DNA of 64,000 nucleotides from Verrucomicrobiales bacterium (GTDB taxonomy: Bacteria; Verrucomicrobiota; Verrucomicrobiia; Limisphaerales; JAYPXF01), in the NCBI GenBank assembly GCA_002715965.1, contig PBAL01000074.1:62001-126000 (forward strand), read 5' to 3'. How positions within the stretch are numbered: the stretch's first letter is position 1; each line of letters starts with the position of its first letter. The notes under the pieces were generated by a model. The model did not search any database, was not told the origin of the DNA, and saw nothing but the letters and a program-made list of their open reading frames with translations. A program made the translations under genes and the position numbers. This document shows, piece by piece, positions 16,710 to 27,315 of the stretch.

Positions 16710-16736
16710 ATCTCAGCCAGATTCTCTAGCTGAGAT
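16710..16736 (-). terminator. Hairpin downstream of the HExxH membrane protein gene
   Basis: ATCTCAGC (16710-16717) pairs with GCTGAGAT (16729-16736) across an 11-base loop, two bases after the stop of the leftward gene at 16739. There is no clear T-run, so termination is inferred from position. Confidence 0.4.
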
Positions 16737-16738
16737 GT

Positions 16739-17446
16739 TCATTGGATCAGAGCTGTGAGCTGTTTCCAAATCCACACATACGAGCGTCCGATTTCGTTGC
16801 CCCAGGTTGTCGCGACCTCCATGCCGTCCGGCTTGCCAGCGAGGAGTGCAATGCCAAAGACCAGGATCAGGAGATTTCCGAGCAGGATGATCACCGCAGA
16901 AAACACGTAGCCCTGGCTGGTAATGTCGGACTGATCCGTTCGCACTGTTTCCCAGGTCCAGGTAACATGGAATGCATACGCGACACCCAGCAGCAGATGA
17001 AACACCGGCACCAGCTTGGGCTGCGGCCAGAAGGCGTTCATTGGCGCGAAGACGAGCACGACGATCATTGCGTAGATGGGGAAGAAGTACGGGGCAAGTG
17101 CGACGAGGGAGTTGCTCTTGGTGACGACGACGTAGCCCCCCCTTGAACTCGCTGAGAATTTCTTCAACTTGCCGCCAAAACCCCAGGACCAAACGACGTG
17201 TGTCAATTCGTGCCCCAGCACGTAGAGCCAGGTTGATTGTGGGAGAAACAGAAACACCACCATCCAGCAACCACAGCCGCAGAGGAATGGGACCCAGACG
17301 TTCAGTACATCGCCGGCTGCGTTCGCGACCGCCTGGAGGGTGGTTGCGCCGGCGACACAAACGGGAGCGAGGAGGATTCCAAGGATCAGCTTAGACCACT
17401 TGGGCATGCTCGCCGGAGCGTTCGGTTGTTTTCGCTTGGCGGCCAA
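16739..17446 (-). CDS. M50-like integral membrane protein with HExxH
   Basis: A 235-residue protein with about five hydrophobic segments. A zinc-protease motif is visible as GHELTHVVWSWGFG at about residues 78-91, at the edge of a membrane segment, which resembles M50-type proteases. The usual distal NxxPxxxLDG motif is not obvious, so activity is uncertain. The segment GGYVVVTKSNSLVALAPYFF may be the substrate-binding face. It lies four bases behind the phosphohexomutase gene, in the same leftward operon. Confidence 0.6.
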   Translation of the reverse strand: MAAKRKQPNAPASMPKWSKLILGILLAPVCVAGATTLQAVANAAGDVLNVWVPFLCGCGCWMVVFLFLPQSTWLYVLGHELTHVVWSWGFGGKLKKFSASSRGGYVVVTKSNSLVALAPYFFPIYAMIVVLVFAPMNAFWPQPKLVPVFHLLLGVAYAFHVTWTWETVRTDQSDITSQGYVFSAVIILLGNLLILVFGIALLAGKPDGMEVATTWGNEIGRSYVWIWKQLTALIQ

Positions 17447-17450
17447 TATT

Positions 17451-18866
17451 TCAGACTTGTGTCGTGAGCTTGCGCCCCAACTTCAGGAGTTTCTGTACGG
17501 CCGGGCCGGAACTGGATTCGGCGTAAATGCGAAGAATGGGTTCAGTTCCCGATCCGCGGAGAATCAACCACGAACTGTCCTCGGCGACGTACTTGATGCC
17601 GTCGAACGTGCGCACGTCCACCACCGAACTTCCGTTCAGTTTGGCCGGTGGATTCTTCGCGCAATACCGCATCAGGTCCGTGCGTTTGTCCAGCGGGAAG
17701 GCTGTGTCGATGCGTGCATAGCGGTGGGGGCCAAATTCCTTCTCGAGCTCCGACAGGAGTTTTCCAACCGGCTTCTTCTCAGTGGCCAACATTTCCAACA
17801 GCATGAGACCGGAAAGAATCCCGTCGCGCTCGGGAACGTGTCCGGGAAAGCCGATGCTCCCGCTTTCTTCAACACCCAGAAGAACACCGCCTTTGATCTG
17901 CTCGACGGCGATGTGCTTGAAACCGACCCCTGTCTCAATGACCTGCAAGCCATGTGCCGCACAGAATTTGTCCACCATCGAAGTGGTCGTGAGCGCCTTG
18001 GCAATCTTACCCGTGCCCCGCCGATTCCTGACGAAATGACGCAGCAGCAGGCTGATGAGTTGATGCGTGGTCAACAGATTGCCCCGGCCATCCATCCCGC
18101 CAATACGATCGGCGTCTCCGTCCGTGACCAGGCAGATGTCGTGCGGATGCTTTTTCAAGTAGGCCTGACTCCGGGCGTAGTTCTTCTCAATCGGTTCGGG
18201 GTTGATCCCACCGAAGTTCGAATCGTGCTGGCCATTCAACGTGGTTACACGGCAGGTGGTGCCTGCAAGCAGTTGATCGAAACAACCCGCGCCCACACCA
18301 AAGAGTGCTTCGTGTGCGAACCGGAGTTTCGAGTTCGCGATCAGCTCAAAGTCCACGAGTTTCTTCAGCGCGGTGAAGTAACGAGGATGCAGGTCTTTCA
18401 CCTTGACCTTTCCGGAGCGCGTGGCAATCGCCAGCGAAACGTTCTTCACACGTGTCTTACCGAGCAGCGCCTCAACGCCCTGACAAAGTTTGGTGGATGC
18501 AGAACCGCCATAGTGGGCCTTGAGCTTGAAGCCATTGAAAATCGGCGGGTTGTGACTCGCTGTGATCATGACGCCACCGATGGCCTTCGAAGCCTTGACC
18601 CACCAGGAAACCGCCGGGGTGGGAACCGGCCGGTCGGATAGTGTGACCTGAAACCCGTTTGCTGCGAGGACCTCAGCCGTGCGTTGGGCAAATTCCTCCG
18701 AAAGAAACCGACGATCGTATCCGACTATGATGTGCCTCACCGTTCCCTTGACCCGGTGGCGTTTCCAGTAGTCGGCGGTGGCCTGGGCGACACGTTCGAG
18801 GTTCTCGAAGGTAAACGTGTCGGCAATCACCGCGCGCCAACCGTCGGTTCCAAACTTGATGCTCAT
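17451..18866 (-). CDS. Phosphoglucomutase/phosphomannomutase family protein
   Basis: A 471-residue alpha-D-phosphohexomutase. All four active-site loops are present: the phosphoserine loop TASHNPPIFNG, the magnesium loop DGDADRIGG, the sugar loop GVEESGSIGFPGH, and the phosphate loop RGSGTEPILRIYAE. It interconverts hexose 1- and 6-phosphates in the cytosol; whether it prefers glucose, mannose or glucosamine cannot be told. The start at 18866 (MSIKFGTDGWRAVIAD) fits the family; the frame is open to 19037 within rpe. It sits between rpe and the HExxH gene in one operon. Confidence 0.94.
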   Translation of the reverse strand: MSIKFGTDGWRAVIADTFTFENLERVAQATADYWKRHRVKGTVRHIIVGYDRRFLSEEFAQRTAEVLAANGFQVTLSDRPVPTPAVSWWVKASKAIGGVMITASHNPPIFNGFKLKAHYGGSASTKLCQGVEALLGKTRVKNVSLAIATRSGKVKVKDLHPRYFTALKKLVDFELIANSKLRFAHEALFGVGAGCFDQLLAGTTCRVTTLNGQHDSNFGGINPEPIEKNYARSQAYLKKHPHDICLVTDGDADRIGGMDGRGNLLTTHQLISLLLRHFVRNRRGTGKIAKALTTTSMVDKFCAAHGLQVIETGVGFKHIAVEQIKGGVLLGVEESGSIGFPGHVPERDGILSGLMLLEMLATEKKPVGKLLSELEKEFGPHRYARIDTAFPLDKRTDLMRYCAKNPPAKLNGSSVVDVRTFDGIKYVAEDSSWLILRGSGTEPILRIYAESSSGPAVQKLLKLGRKLTTQV

Positions 18867-18877
18867 GAATTTCTGTT

Positions 18878-19585
18878 TCAGGCCAATGCGAGGCTGGGCT
18901 TGTCGCATTGCAGATCGGCGAGGGCGGGATCGCTTGCCTGGACAATGCGCCGCATCTTGGTGACGGCCTGCTTCAGGTTGCGATGCGCGAAGAGCCCGCT
19001 GCCACTGACGAATGTATCGGCCCCGGCCCGGGCGCATTCGGCGGCAGTGTCGAACTTGATACCTCCATCAACCTGGATGTTAAACTTCAACCCGCGTGCT
19101 CTCCGCCACTCGGCAACCTGTTGTATCTTTGGAAGAGTCTCGTCAATGAAAGACTGGCCTCCAAAGCCGGGATTCACCGTCATGACGAGAACGAGATCGA
19201 CCTTTCCGAGATAGGGTTCCAGTTCCTTCACGGAGGTGGGAGGGTTGACCGCGATGCCGACCTTCATCCCCATCGAACGAATCTTCCAGATAAGCTCCAT
19301 CGCACGGTCACCGAGCTCGGTGTGAATCGTGAGTGAATCGGCTCCGGCTTGCTTGAAGGGTTCCAGGAGAACTTCCGGCTTCGAACACATGAGGTGAACA
19401 TCGAAGAAGCGTTTGGTGAGCGGACGGATCTGTTTGACGACGCCGGGGCCAAAGGAAATGTTCTCGACGAAGTGACCGTCCATGATGTCGAGATGGAGCC
19501 ACTCGGCGCCAGAACGGTCGAAGCGCTTGGTTTCGTCGGCGAACCGACCATAGTCACAGGCCAGCAGGGAAGGGGCGATAATCAT
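18878..19585 (-). CDS. rpe: Ribulose-phosphate 3-epimerase
   Basis: A 235-residue TIM-barrel protein matching Rpe. It has IIAPSLLACDYGRF, the catalytic aspartate and metal ligands in WLHLDIMDGHFVENISFGP, DVHLMCSKPE, the VNPGFGGQSF phosphate loop, and QVDGGIKFDT with the second catalytic aspartate. It interconverts ribulose 5-phosphate and xylulose 5-phosphate in the pentose phosphate pathway. It begins an operon with a phosphohexomutase 11 bases downstream. The tail past residue ~220 is slightly long. Confidence 0.96.
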   Translation of the reverse strand: MIIAPSLLACDYGRFADETKRFDRSGAEWLHLDIMDGHFVENISFGPGVVKQIRPLTKRFFDVHLMCSKPEVLLEPFKQAGADSLTIHTELGDRAMELIWKIRSMGMKVGIAVNPPTSVKELEPYLGKVDLVLVMTVNPGFGGQSFIDETLPKIQQVAEWRRARGLKFNIQVDGGIKFDTAAECARAGADTFVSGSGLFAHRNLKQAVTKMRRIVQASDPALADLQCDKPSLALA

Positions 19586-19643
19586 TGCGCAATGCTGTGC
19601 GAAGGATGCCCAAGCAGTCTCGCGAACACAACGGAATAACGCG

Positions 19644-19676
19644 AAAGGCCCGGTTGCTGGAAGCAGTCGGGCCTTT
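19644..19676 (-). terminator. Rho-independent terminator of ftsH
   Basis: AAAGGCCCG (19644-19652) pairs with CGGGCCTTT (19668-19676), a perfect 9-bp stem with a 15-base loop. It lies 22 bases after the ftsH stop on the minus strand and before rpe, so it separates the two genes. Confidence 0.75.
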
Positions 19677-19698
19677 GCAGAATGAATTGAATTGCCGC

Positions 19699-21744
19699 TT
19701 AAACGGGAGCAGGTGCGGGAGATCCAAGCCCTGGTCCGATTTCCGGTGGCTCTTCCTTCGGGAGCTCCGGAGGGAGCGGAGTGCTGGCCTCGGCACCGGT
19801 CATTCCGGAATCGGCCTTGTCTTCCGGCGGCTTGGGCATCTCGCCAGTGCGCACGATTTCTTCGACCTGCGCGCCTTCCAAGGTCTCGTACTCAAGAAGC
19901 GCATTGGCGATAATTTCCAACTTGTCCTTGTTTTCGGTCAGTAGCTGGGTGGCCTTGTTGTAGGCCCCATCGATGATACGCTTCACTTCCGCGTCGATTT
20001 CCTGTGCGGTGTTTTCGCTGTATTCCGAGCCGCGCGCCATGTCGCGTCCGAGGAATAGATATTCCTGGCTTTCACCGTAGTGAACCATGCCGAGTTTCTC
20101 GCTCATGCCAAATTGCGTGACCATCGACTTGGCCGTCTTGGTGGCCTGTTGAATGTCGCCGGCCGCACCCGTTGAAATATCCCCTGAGTGCATTTCTTCC
20201 GCGATGCGACCACCCATGGTCATGCAGATGAGATCCAGCATTTCCTTCTTTTGATGATTCCATGTGTCGTCCTTGGGCAGATACATGGTGGAACCAAGGG
20301 ATTGGCCTCGCGGGATAATCGTGACCTTGTGCAGCGGGTGCATGTGATCCAGCAGCACGTTAAGAATCGCGTGCCCGGCTTCGTGCCAGGCGGTGCGGCG
20401 CTTGTCCTCGTCGGTCATTGCCAACGTTCGCCGTTCGCGCCCCCAGCGAACCTTGTCGCGCGCTTCTTCGAGTTCAGCCTGCGTTACGTATTTCTTGTTC
20501 GCACGGGCGGCGAGGAGCGCGGCTTCGTTGAGTAGATTGGCAAGTTCGGCGCCGGAGTAACCGGGGGTTCCGCGTGCGGTGATGGCGAGATCGACATCGG
20601 GCGCGAGCTTAACGTTCTTGGCGTGGACCTTGAGGATGGCTTCGCGCCCGCGAACATCCGGCAGGGCAACCGTGACCTGGCGGTCGAAACGGCCGGGGCG
20701 AAGCAAGGCAGGATCGAGCACGTCCGGGCGGTTCGTTGCCGCGATGATGATGATGCCTTCCTGTGAATCAAAGCCATCCATCTCGACGAGCAAGGCGTTC
20801 AGAGTCTGCTCGCGTTCGTCGTTGCCACCGCCAAGGCCATGACCGCGGCTGCGTCCGACGGCGTCGATTTCGTCGATGAAGATCAAACACGGGGTGCTCT
20901 TCCGAGCCTGTTCGAACATGTCGCGCACACGGCTGGCGCCGACACCGACAAACATCTCCACAAAGTCCGATCCGCTGATGCTGAAGAACGAGGCGTCGGC
21001 TTCTCCAGCGATGGCCTTGGCAAGCAAGGTCTTGCCTGTGCCCGGAGAACCCACCATGAGAACGCCCTTTGGAATTCGTCCGCCGAGCTTTTGGAACTTT
21101 TTTGGATCTTTCAGGAACTCAACCAACTCCTCGACTTCTTCCCGCGCTTCGTCGACGCCGGCGACATCCTTGAAGGTGGTCTTGTTCTTGTCCTTGCTCA
21201 GCATGCGGGCCTTGCTCTTGCCGAAGCTGAGCGCGCCTTTGCCGGCCATCTTGATCTGCCGGACGAAGAAAAAGTAGATGAAGAGAAAGATCAGGACGAA
21301 GGGGAGGACACCGACGAAGAAGCTCCAGAGGAAAGTGTTCGGACGAACGACCTTGAACTTCCCGGAACTCGCCAACTCGTCGATCTTGTCCTCGTGGTAG
21401 GGAACCATGAGACGGAAGCGTTTTACTTTTTGCTTGCCGTTGGAATCAAGGACGGTGCGACCGCCGGTGTCGCGCTCGAAGACCGTGCCCGCAATCTCAA
21501 CCACCTTCGGACTCTGGGGATCGAAGGTCAGCGTGCCTTCATCAATCAGGTCTTCGGCGACGTATTCCTGAAATTCCTTGTAGGGCAGATCCTTGCTCGG
21601 GGAGTCGGAGCTGTCGCGCAAAACGATCAGCAAAGGGATAAAGCCAAGAATGGCCACCCAGACCAGCCACGGTCGATAGACATTGCGCGGTTCCTCGTTG
21701 GGATCTTCCGGCTGATTGTTATTGTTGTTCGGATGTTCCGACAT
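19699..21744 (-). CDS. ftsH: ATP-dependent zinc metalloprotease FtsH
   Basis: A 681-residue inner-membrane protease. It has an asparagine-rich N-terminus, a first transmembrane segment at about residues 24-42, a periplasmic domain, and a second segment at about 139-161. The AAA+ domain follows with Walker A GSPGTGKT (232-239), Walker [10 protein letters not shown] (about 286-294) and second-region RPGRFDRQ. The zinc site HEAGH is at 454-458. It degrades misfolded membrane proteins and short-lived regulators. The proline/glutamate-rich C-terminal tail ([13 protein letters not shown]) is a lineage-specific extension. The start at 21744 is the first plausible ATG. Confidence 0.97.
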   Translation of the reverse strand: MSEHPNNNNNQPEDPNEEPRNVYRPWLVWVAILGFIPLLIVLRDSSDSPSKDLPYKEFQEYVAEDLIDEGTLTFDPQSPKVVEIAGTVFERDTGGRTVLDSNGKQKVKRFRLMVPYHEDKIDELASSGKFKVVRPNTFLWSFFVGVLPFVLIFLFIYFFFVRQIKMAGKGALSFGKSKARMLSKDKNKTTFKDVAGVDEAREEVEELVEFLKDPKKFQKLGGRIPKGVLMVGSPGTGKTLLAKAIAGEADASFFSISGSDFVEMFVGVGASRVRDMFEQARKSTPCLIFIDEIDAVGRSRGHGLGGGNDEREQTLNALLVEMDGFDSQEGIIIIAATNRPDVLDPALLRPGRFDRQVTVALPDVRGREAILKVHAKNVKLAPDVDLAITARGTPGYSGAELANLLNEAALLAARANKKYVTQAELEEARDKVRWGRERRTLAMTDEDKRRTAWHEAGHAILNVLLDHMHPLHKVTIIPRGQSLGSTMYLPKDDTWNHQKKEMLDLICMTMGGRIAEEMHSGDISTGAAGDIQQATKTAKSMVTQFGMSEKLGMVHYGESQEYLFLGRDMARGSEYSENTAQEIDAEVKRIIDGAYNKATQLLTENKDKLEIIANALLEYETLEGAQVEEIVRTGEMPKPPEDKADSGMTGAEASTPLPPELPKEEPPEIGPGLGSPAPAPV

Positions 21745-21940
21745 TGTAGAAACGGCTAACCCTAGCACCCATGGATTGGGGTGGCAACCCATCCGTGGGC
21801 AACAAAACGACCCTAAAGTGCTGAGAATTAGGAGTTTTGGGCAGACTGACGAAGCGGTTCAGCGGTAGAGCTTCTTTGATTCTCAGGAATTAACTCAGTG
21901 GCCGAGACAAGGATTCAAAATTTTGACCCAGCTACGGTTG
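21745..21940. other. ftsH upstream region, no gene recognised
   Basis: This stretch holds the presumed ftsH promoter but no motif I can call with confidence. A tRNA D-arm-like string near 21853-21873 is not supported by an acceptor or T stem. Confidence 0.35.
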
Positions 21941-22018
21941 AAGGCGCCGGGATTCTCGGAGCCCTCACCCCGTTCGAAGTCCGACCCTCATCGACTCCGA
22001 ATCGAATCCCGGCGCCTT
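21941..22018. repeat. Long inverted repeat between ftsH and the PSCyt gene
   Basis: AAGGCGCCGGGATTC (21941-21955) and GAATCCCGGCGCCTT (22004-22018) form a perfect 15-bp inverted repeat; TCGGA/TCCGA (21956-21960, 21996-22000) extends it after a small bulge. The loop is about 35 bases. It differs in sequence from the other palindromes in this window. The flanking bases up to 22217 hold no gene. Confidence 0.6.
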
Positions 22019-22217
22019 GCCGCCTCGACCGATTGCCGGGCTGCGGGTTCCGGCAGTGCTCCGCACAATTGCGGCCTCAACCAACTCAGTCATCATTGAA
22101 AGTTTGTGCACTGACGCAACCGAACCGGCTGGAGGGACGCTTTCTCCTTTCACGGTAACGATCGCTTCCTTTTACAATGTTTTACTATCGAATTTACAAT
22201 TGCACCGGACACAAAAA

Positions 22218-22241
22218 AAGCGCCCCAAAATCGGGGCGCTT
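22218..22241 (-). terminator. Rho-independent terminator of the PSCyt/DUF1501 operon
   Basis: AAGCGCCCC (22218-22226) and GGGGCGCTT (22233-22241) form a 9-bp perfect stem with a 6-base loop. Read leftward it is followed by a run of seven T. It sits 20 bases beyond the stop of the gene at 22262. Confidence 0.9.
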
Positions 22242-22261
22242 CGTAAGTTCTATGGGGTTGC

Positions 22262-24718
<2,457 letters not shown>

Positions 24719-24736
24719 ACGCAAAAAAACAAACGG

Positions 24737-26170
24737 TCAGGCAATAATCTTCTTGAGGATATTGCCAAAGTTGTCGGTGAGGCGGAAATCACGACCGTTG
24801 TAGCGGTAGGTCAGGCCCTTGTGGTTGAATCCCATCAGGGCGAGAAGCGTGGCGTGCAGATCGTGGATGTGCACCCTGTCGTTCACGGCCTTGTTGCCGA
24901 ACTCATCACTCTCGCCGTAATTCTGACCGCCCTTGATGCCACCACCGGCAAGCCACATGGAAAAGGCCCGTGAGTGATGATCGCGGCCTTCTTGTGCGCC
25001 GAGGTTCTGCGAACTGGGCGTGCGGCCAAATTCACCGCCCCACATGACAATCGTGTTGTCGAAGAGACCGCGTTGCTTGAGATCCTTGATGAAGGCGGCA
25101 ATCGGTTTGTCCACGTCTGCGGCGCGGTTGCGAAGATTTGTCCGCAGGTTGTTGTGGTGATCCCAACCACCGGCGAAGACCTGGATGCAGCGTACGCCAC
25201 GTTCGATCAAGCGGCGGGCGAGGAGCATGTTCCGGCCCTGCGAGGTGTTGCCATACATCTCACGGATTTTCTCGGGTTCCTTGCTCAGGTCAAACGCGTC
25301 CATGGCTTCCGTCTGCATCTTGAAGGCCATCTCGTAAGAGGCGATCTGGGCTTCCAAGCGTGAATCCTTCTTCAGCCGATAGCTGTGGAGACTGTTCATC
25401 ATGTGAACCAGGTCCAATTGGCGACGTTGCTCCGAGCGTTGCAGTCCCGGATTCTCAGCACCGTAGGGACTGCGGATGTGGCGCACCATGTCTTCTACGC
25501 GTGGGGAGGAAGTGTTGATGCTGGTGCCTTGGAACACACCGGGAAGGAATGCGGATTGCCAGTTAGCCGCATCGGGACTGCCGCCCGCGCGCAGGGAGAT
25601 GAAGCCGGGGAGGTTCTGATTCAGCGTGCCGAGTCCATAAAGCATCCATGACCCCCAGCTTGGCTTGGGCAGTCGAAGTGAACCGGTGTTCATCATCACC
25701 GAGGCAACGCTGTGCGAAGGGATCTCGGTATACATGGAATTGATGACGGCCATGTCATCGATCCATTCCTTCAGGTTCGGCCAGACTTCACTCACGCGCA
25801 CTCCGGATTGACCTTCCTTCTTGAATTCGAACGGAGTGCCCATCGCGGCGCGATTCTTGTTCCCGCCAGGGATTGGCTTGCCGTGATATTTCTTCAACGC
25901 GGGCTTGTAGTCCCAGGTATCGACGTGGGAGGGCGCACCTGACGCAAAGATCTGCACGATGTGTTGCGCCTTGGTCGCGAAGTGCCCCTGCTTGGGCGCC
26001 AGCGGGGAAAGTGAGGAGGCTGCGTTTGCTTGTGGCGCCAGTAACCCGTCCTGGGCGAGGAGGCCGGCCAGACCGAGGAAGCCCATCCCGTTTCCGGTCT
26101 TGTGAAGGAAGTCGCGTCGGCTGGTGTAGACCTTGTGTTCGGTGTCTTTGCAGAAGTTGTCTTGAAACAT
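24737..26170 (-). CDS. DUF1501 domain protein, Tat-exported sulfatase-like
   Basis: A 477-residue protein with a Tat signal (YTSRRDFLHKTGNGMGFLG) and the DUF1501 core: HIVQIFASGAPSHVDTWDYK, MYTEIPSHSVASVMMNTG, GVRCIQVFAGGWDHHNNL, and VMWGGEFGRTPSSQN. DUF1501 shares the alkaline-phosphatase/sulfatase fold but lacks the formylglycine cysteine motif. It is the first gene of the operon with the PSCyt gene at 22262, as usual for these families. The ATG at 26170 was chosen because it directly precedes the Tat signal; the frame is open to 26236. Confidence 0.92.
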   Translation of the reverse strand: MFQDNFCKDTEHKVYTSRRDFLHKTGNGMGFLGLAGLLAQDGLLAPQANAASSLSPLAPKQGHFATKAQHIVQIFASGAPSHVDTWDYKPALKKYHGKPIPGGNKNRAAMGTPFEFKKEGQSGVRVSEVWPNLKEWIDDMAVINSMYTEIPSHSVASVMMNTGSLRLPKPSWGSWMLYGLGTLNQNLPGFISLRAGGSPDAANWQSAFLPGVFQGTSINTSSPRVEDMVRHIRSPYGAENPGLQRSEQRRQLDLVHMMNSLHSYRLKKDSRLEAQIASYEMAFKMQTEAMDAFDLSKEPEKIREMYGNTSQGRNMLLARRLIERGVRCIQVFAGGWDHHNNLRTNLRNRAADVDKPIAAFIKDLKQRGLFDNTIVMWGGEFGRTPSSQNLGAQEGRDHHSRAFSMWLAGGGIKGGQNYGESDEFGNKAVNDRVHIHDLHATLLALMGFNHKGLTYRYNGRDFRLTDNFGNILKKIIA

Positions 26171-26335
26171 ACGCGGTAGTGCCTTGAGTGCTGGCTGGTC
26201 CAAAGACGATAACAGGATCAGTATTGCGAGAAACAAAAAAGATCCCGGCTAATGCCCGTTTTCACCTGAAAAACACAGGAAATGGCCAGTATATCAATTG
26301 TTTGCCTGAGAGTCGCCGATCTTACTCAGGAGATT

Positions 26336-27223
26336 TCAGGCTCCGACCAGTTTCTTGAGGATGGCGAGATCTTTGGCGATGGCGGGAATGGCCCGGCGCG
26401 CCGATTCTGGAGAGTTCGCCTTCACATGGGGAACGTGGAGTGAAATCGGGCCATGGTAGCCGACTTTCCGAAGCGTCTCGTAGAAACGCTTGCCGACATG
26501 ACCATCTCCCATCGGGACATTTACCGCCCGCCCATCGCGGAAAACGAAGTCCTTCACGTAGACCGCCTGGATGTGCGGTTGAATGAGGCGAAAGCTGATG
26601 GGCCACGCGCTGGATCCTTCGACCATGGCGTGTCGAATGTCGTAGGCGATGCCGAGTTCCGAGGGCTCGATCCCGTGCAGGAGATATTTCAAATCCCAGA
26701 TGGGTCCGCCCACGTTCTTTGAGCCGGCGTGGTTTTGGTAAACACCGGTGATACCCAGTTCGCGATTGAAGGCCGCAAGTTCCTTCCAAAGCGCCTTCAG
26801 GTCGTTGAGCTGCTCCAGGATCGGCCGGTCGGATTTGTAGCCCGTGCCGGCGAGTCGGTAACGAGTGATTCCGAGCTTGGCAGCCACGCGGAGCAGCTTC
26901 GCGGAAGTTGGGTCGTCAGGCGAAGACACGCTGGTCGCCATGACTTGAATTCGGAGACCGTGTTTCTTCAACGCGTCGACCATCTTGGGAAGTTCGTCCT
27001 CGGCTTGATCCGGCAGGATGTGCCCCTTGTTGCGGACGGTTGCTTCGATTCCATCGAAACCCATCTCGGCAACGGTCTCAGCAAGTTCATCGTAACTCAG
27101 CGATTGCAACGGCTTTTCAAACAACGCCAACTCGTTGCGCTTTGCGCGTTTCGTTTCTGCGTTAAGGCCGCCACCAGCAAACGCTGTAGCCGCGAGGGAG
27201 GAGAGGAATTGTCGTCGTTGCAT
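26336..27223 (-). CDS. Sugar phosphate isomerase/epimerase-like TIM-barrel, exported
   Basis: A 295-residue protein of the xylose-isomerase-like (AP endonuclease 2) barrel family. It has a Tat-like leader (MQRRQFLSSLAATAFAGG), then EMGFDGIEATVRNKGHI, GVYQNHAGSKNVGGPIWDL, LGIAYDIRHAMVEG, AVYVKDFVFRD and PMGDGHVGKRFYETL. Metal ligands E, D, H and E are recognisable in family positions. The substrate is unknown, probably a sugar. It is transcribed leftward as a single gene, divergent from pckG with about 90 bases between. Confidence 0.85.
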   Translation of the reverse strand: MQRRQFLSSLAATAFAGGGLNAETKRAKRNELALFEKPLQSLSYDELAETVAEMGFDGIEATVRNKGHILPDQAEDELPKMVDALKKHGLRIQVMATSVSSPDDPTSAKLLRVAAKLGITRYRLAGTGYKSDRPILEQLNDLKALWKELAAFNRELGITGVYQNHAGSKNVGGPIWDLKYLLHGIEPSELGIAYDIRHAMVEGSSAWPISFRLIQPHIQAVYVKDFVFRDGRAVNVPMGDGHVGKRFYETLRKVGYHGPISLHVPHVKANSPESARRAIPAIAKDLAILKKLVGA

Positions 27224-27315
27224 GAAGCAGGCTTAGCCCATGCCCGCTGACAACTCAACGTCTGATCCTTGGACTCCAGCATTGGCAAACTTGGGTGATC
27301 CGTTACGCTCCGCGC

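Noticed and set aside
17340..18641. Long plus-strand frame (433 codons) opposite the phosphohexomutase gene
   Set aside because: It is the antisense of a gene with all four mutase motifs, and its translation has no recognisable domain.
21853..21925. tRNA-like string (GGTTCAGCGGTAGAGC)
   Set aside because: It resembles a D arm, but no pairing acceptor stem, anticodon stem or T arm can be drawn around it.
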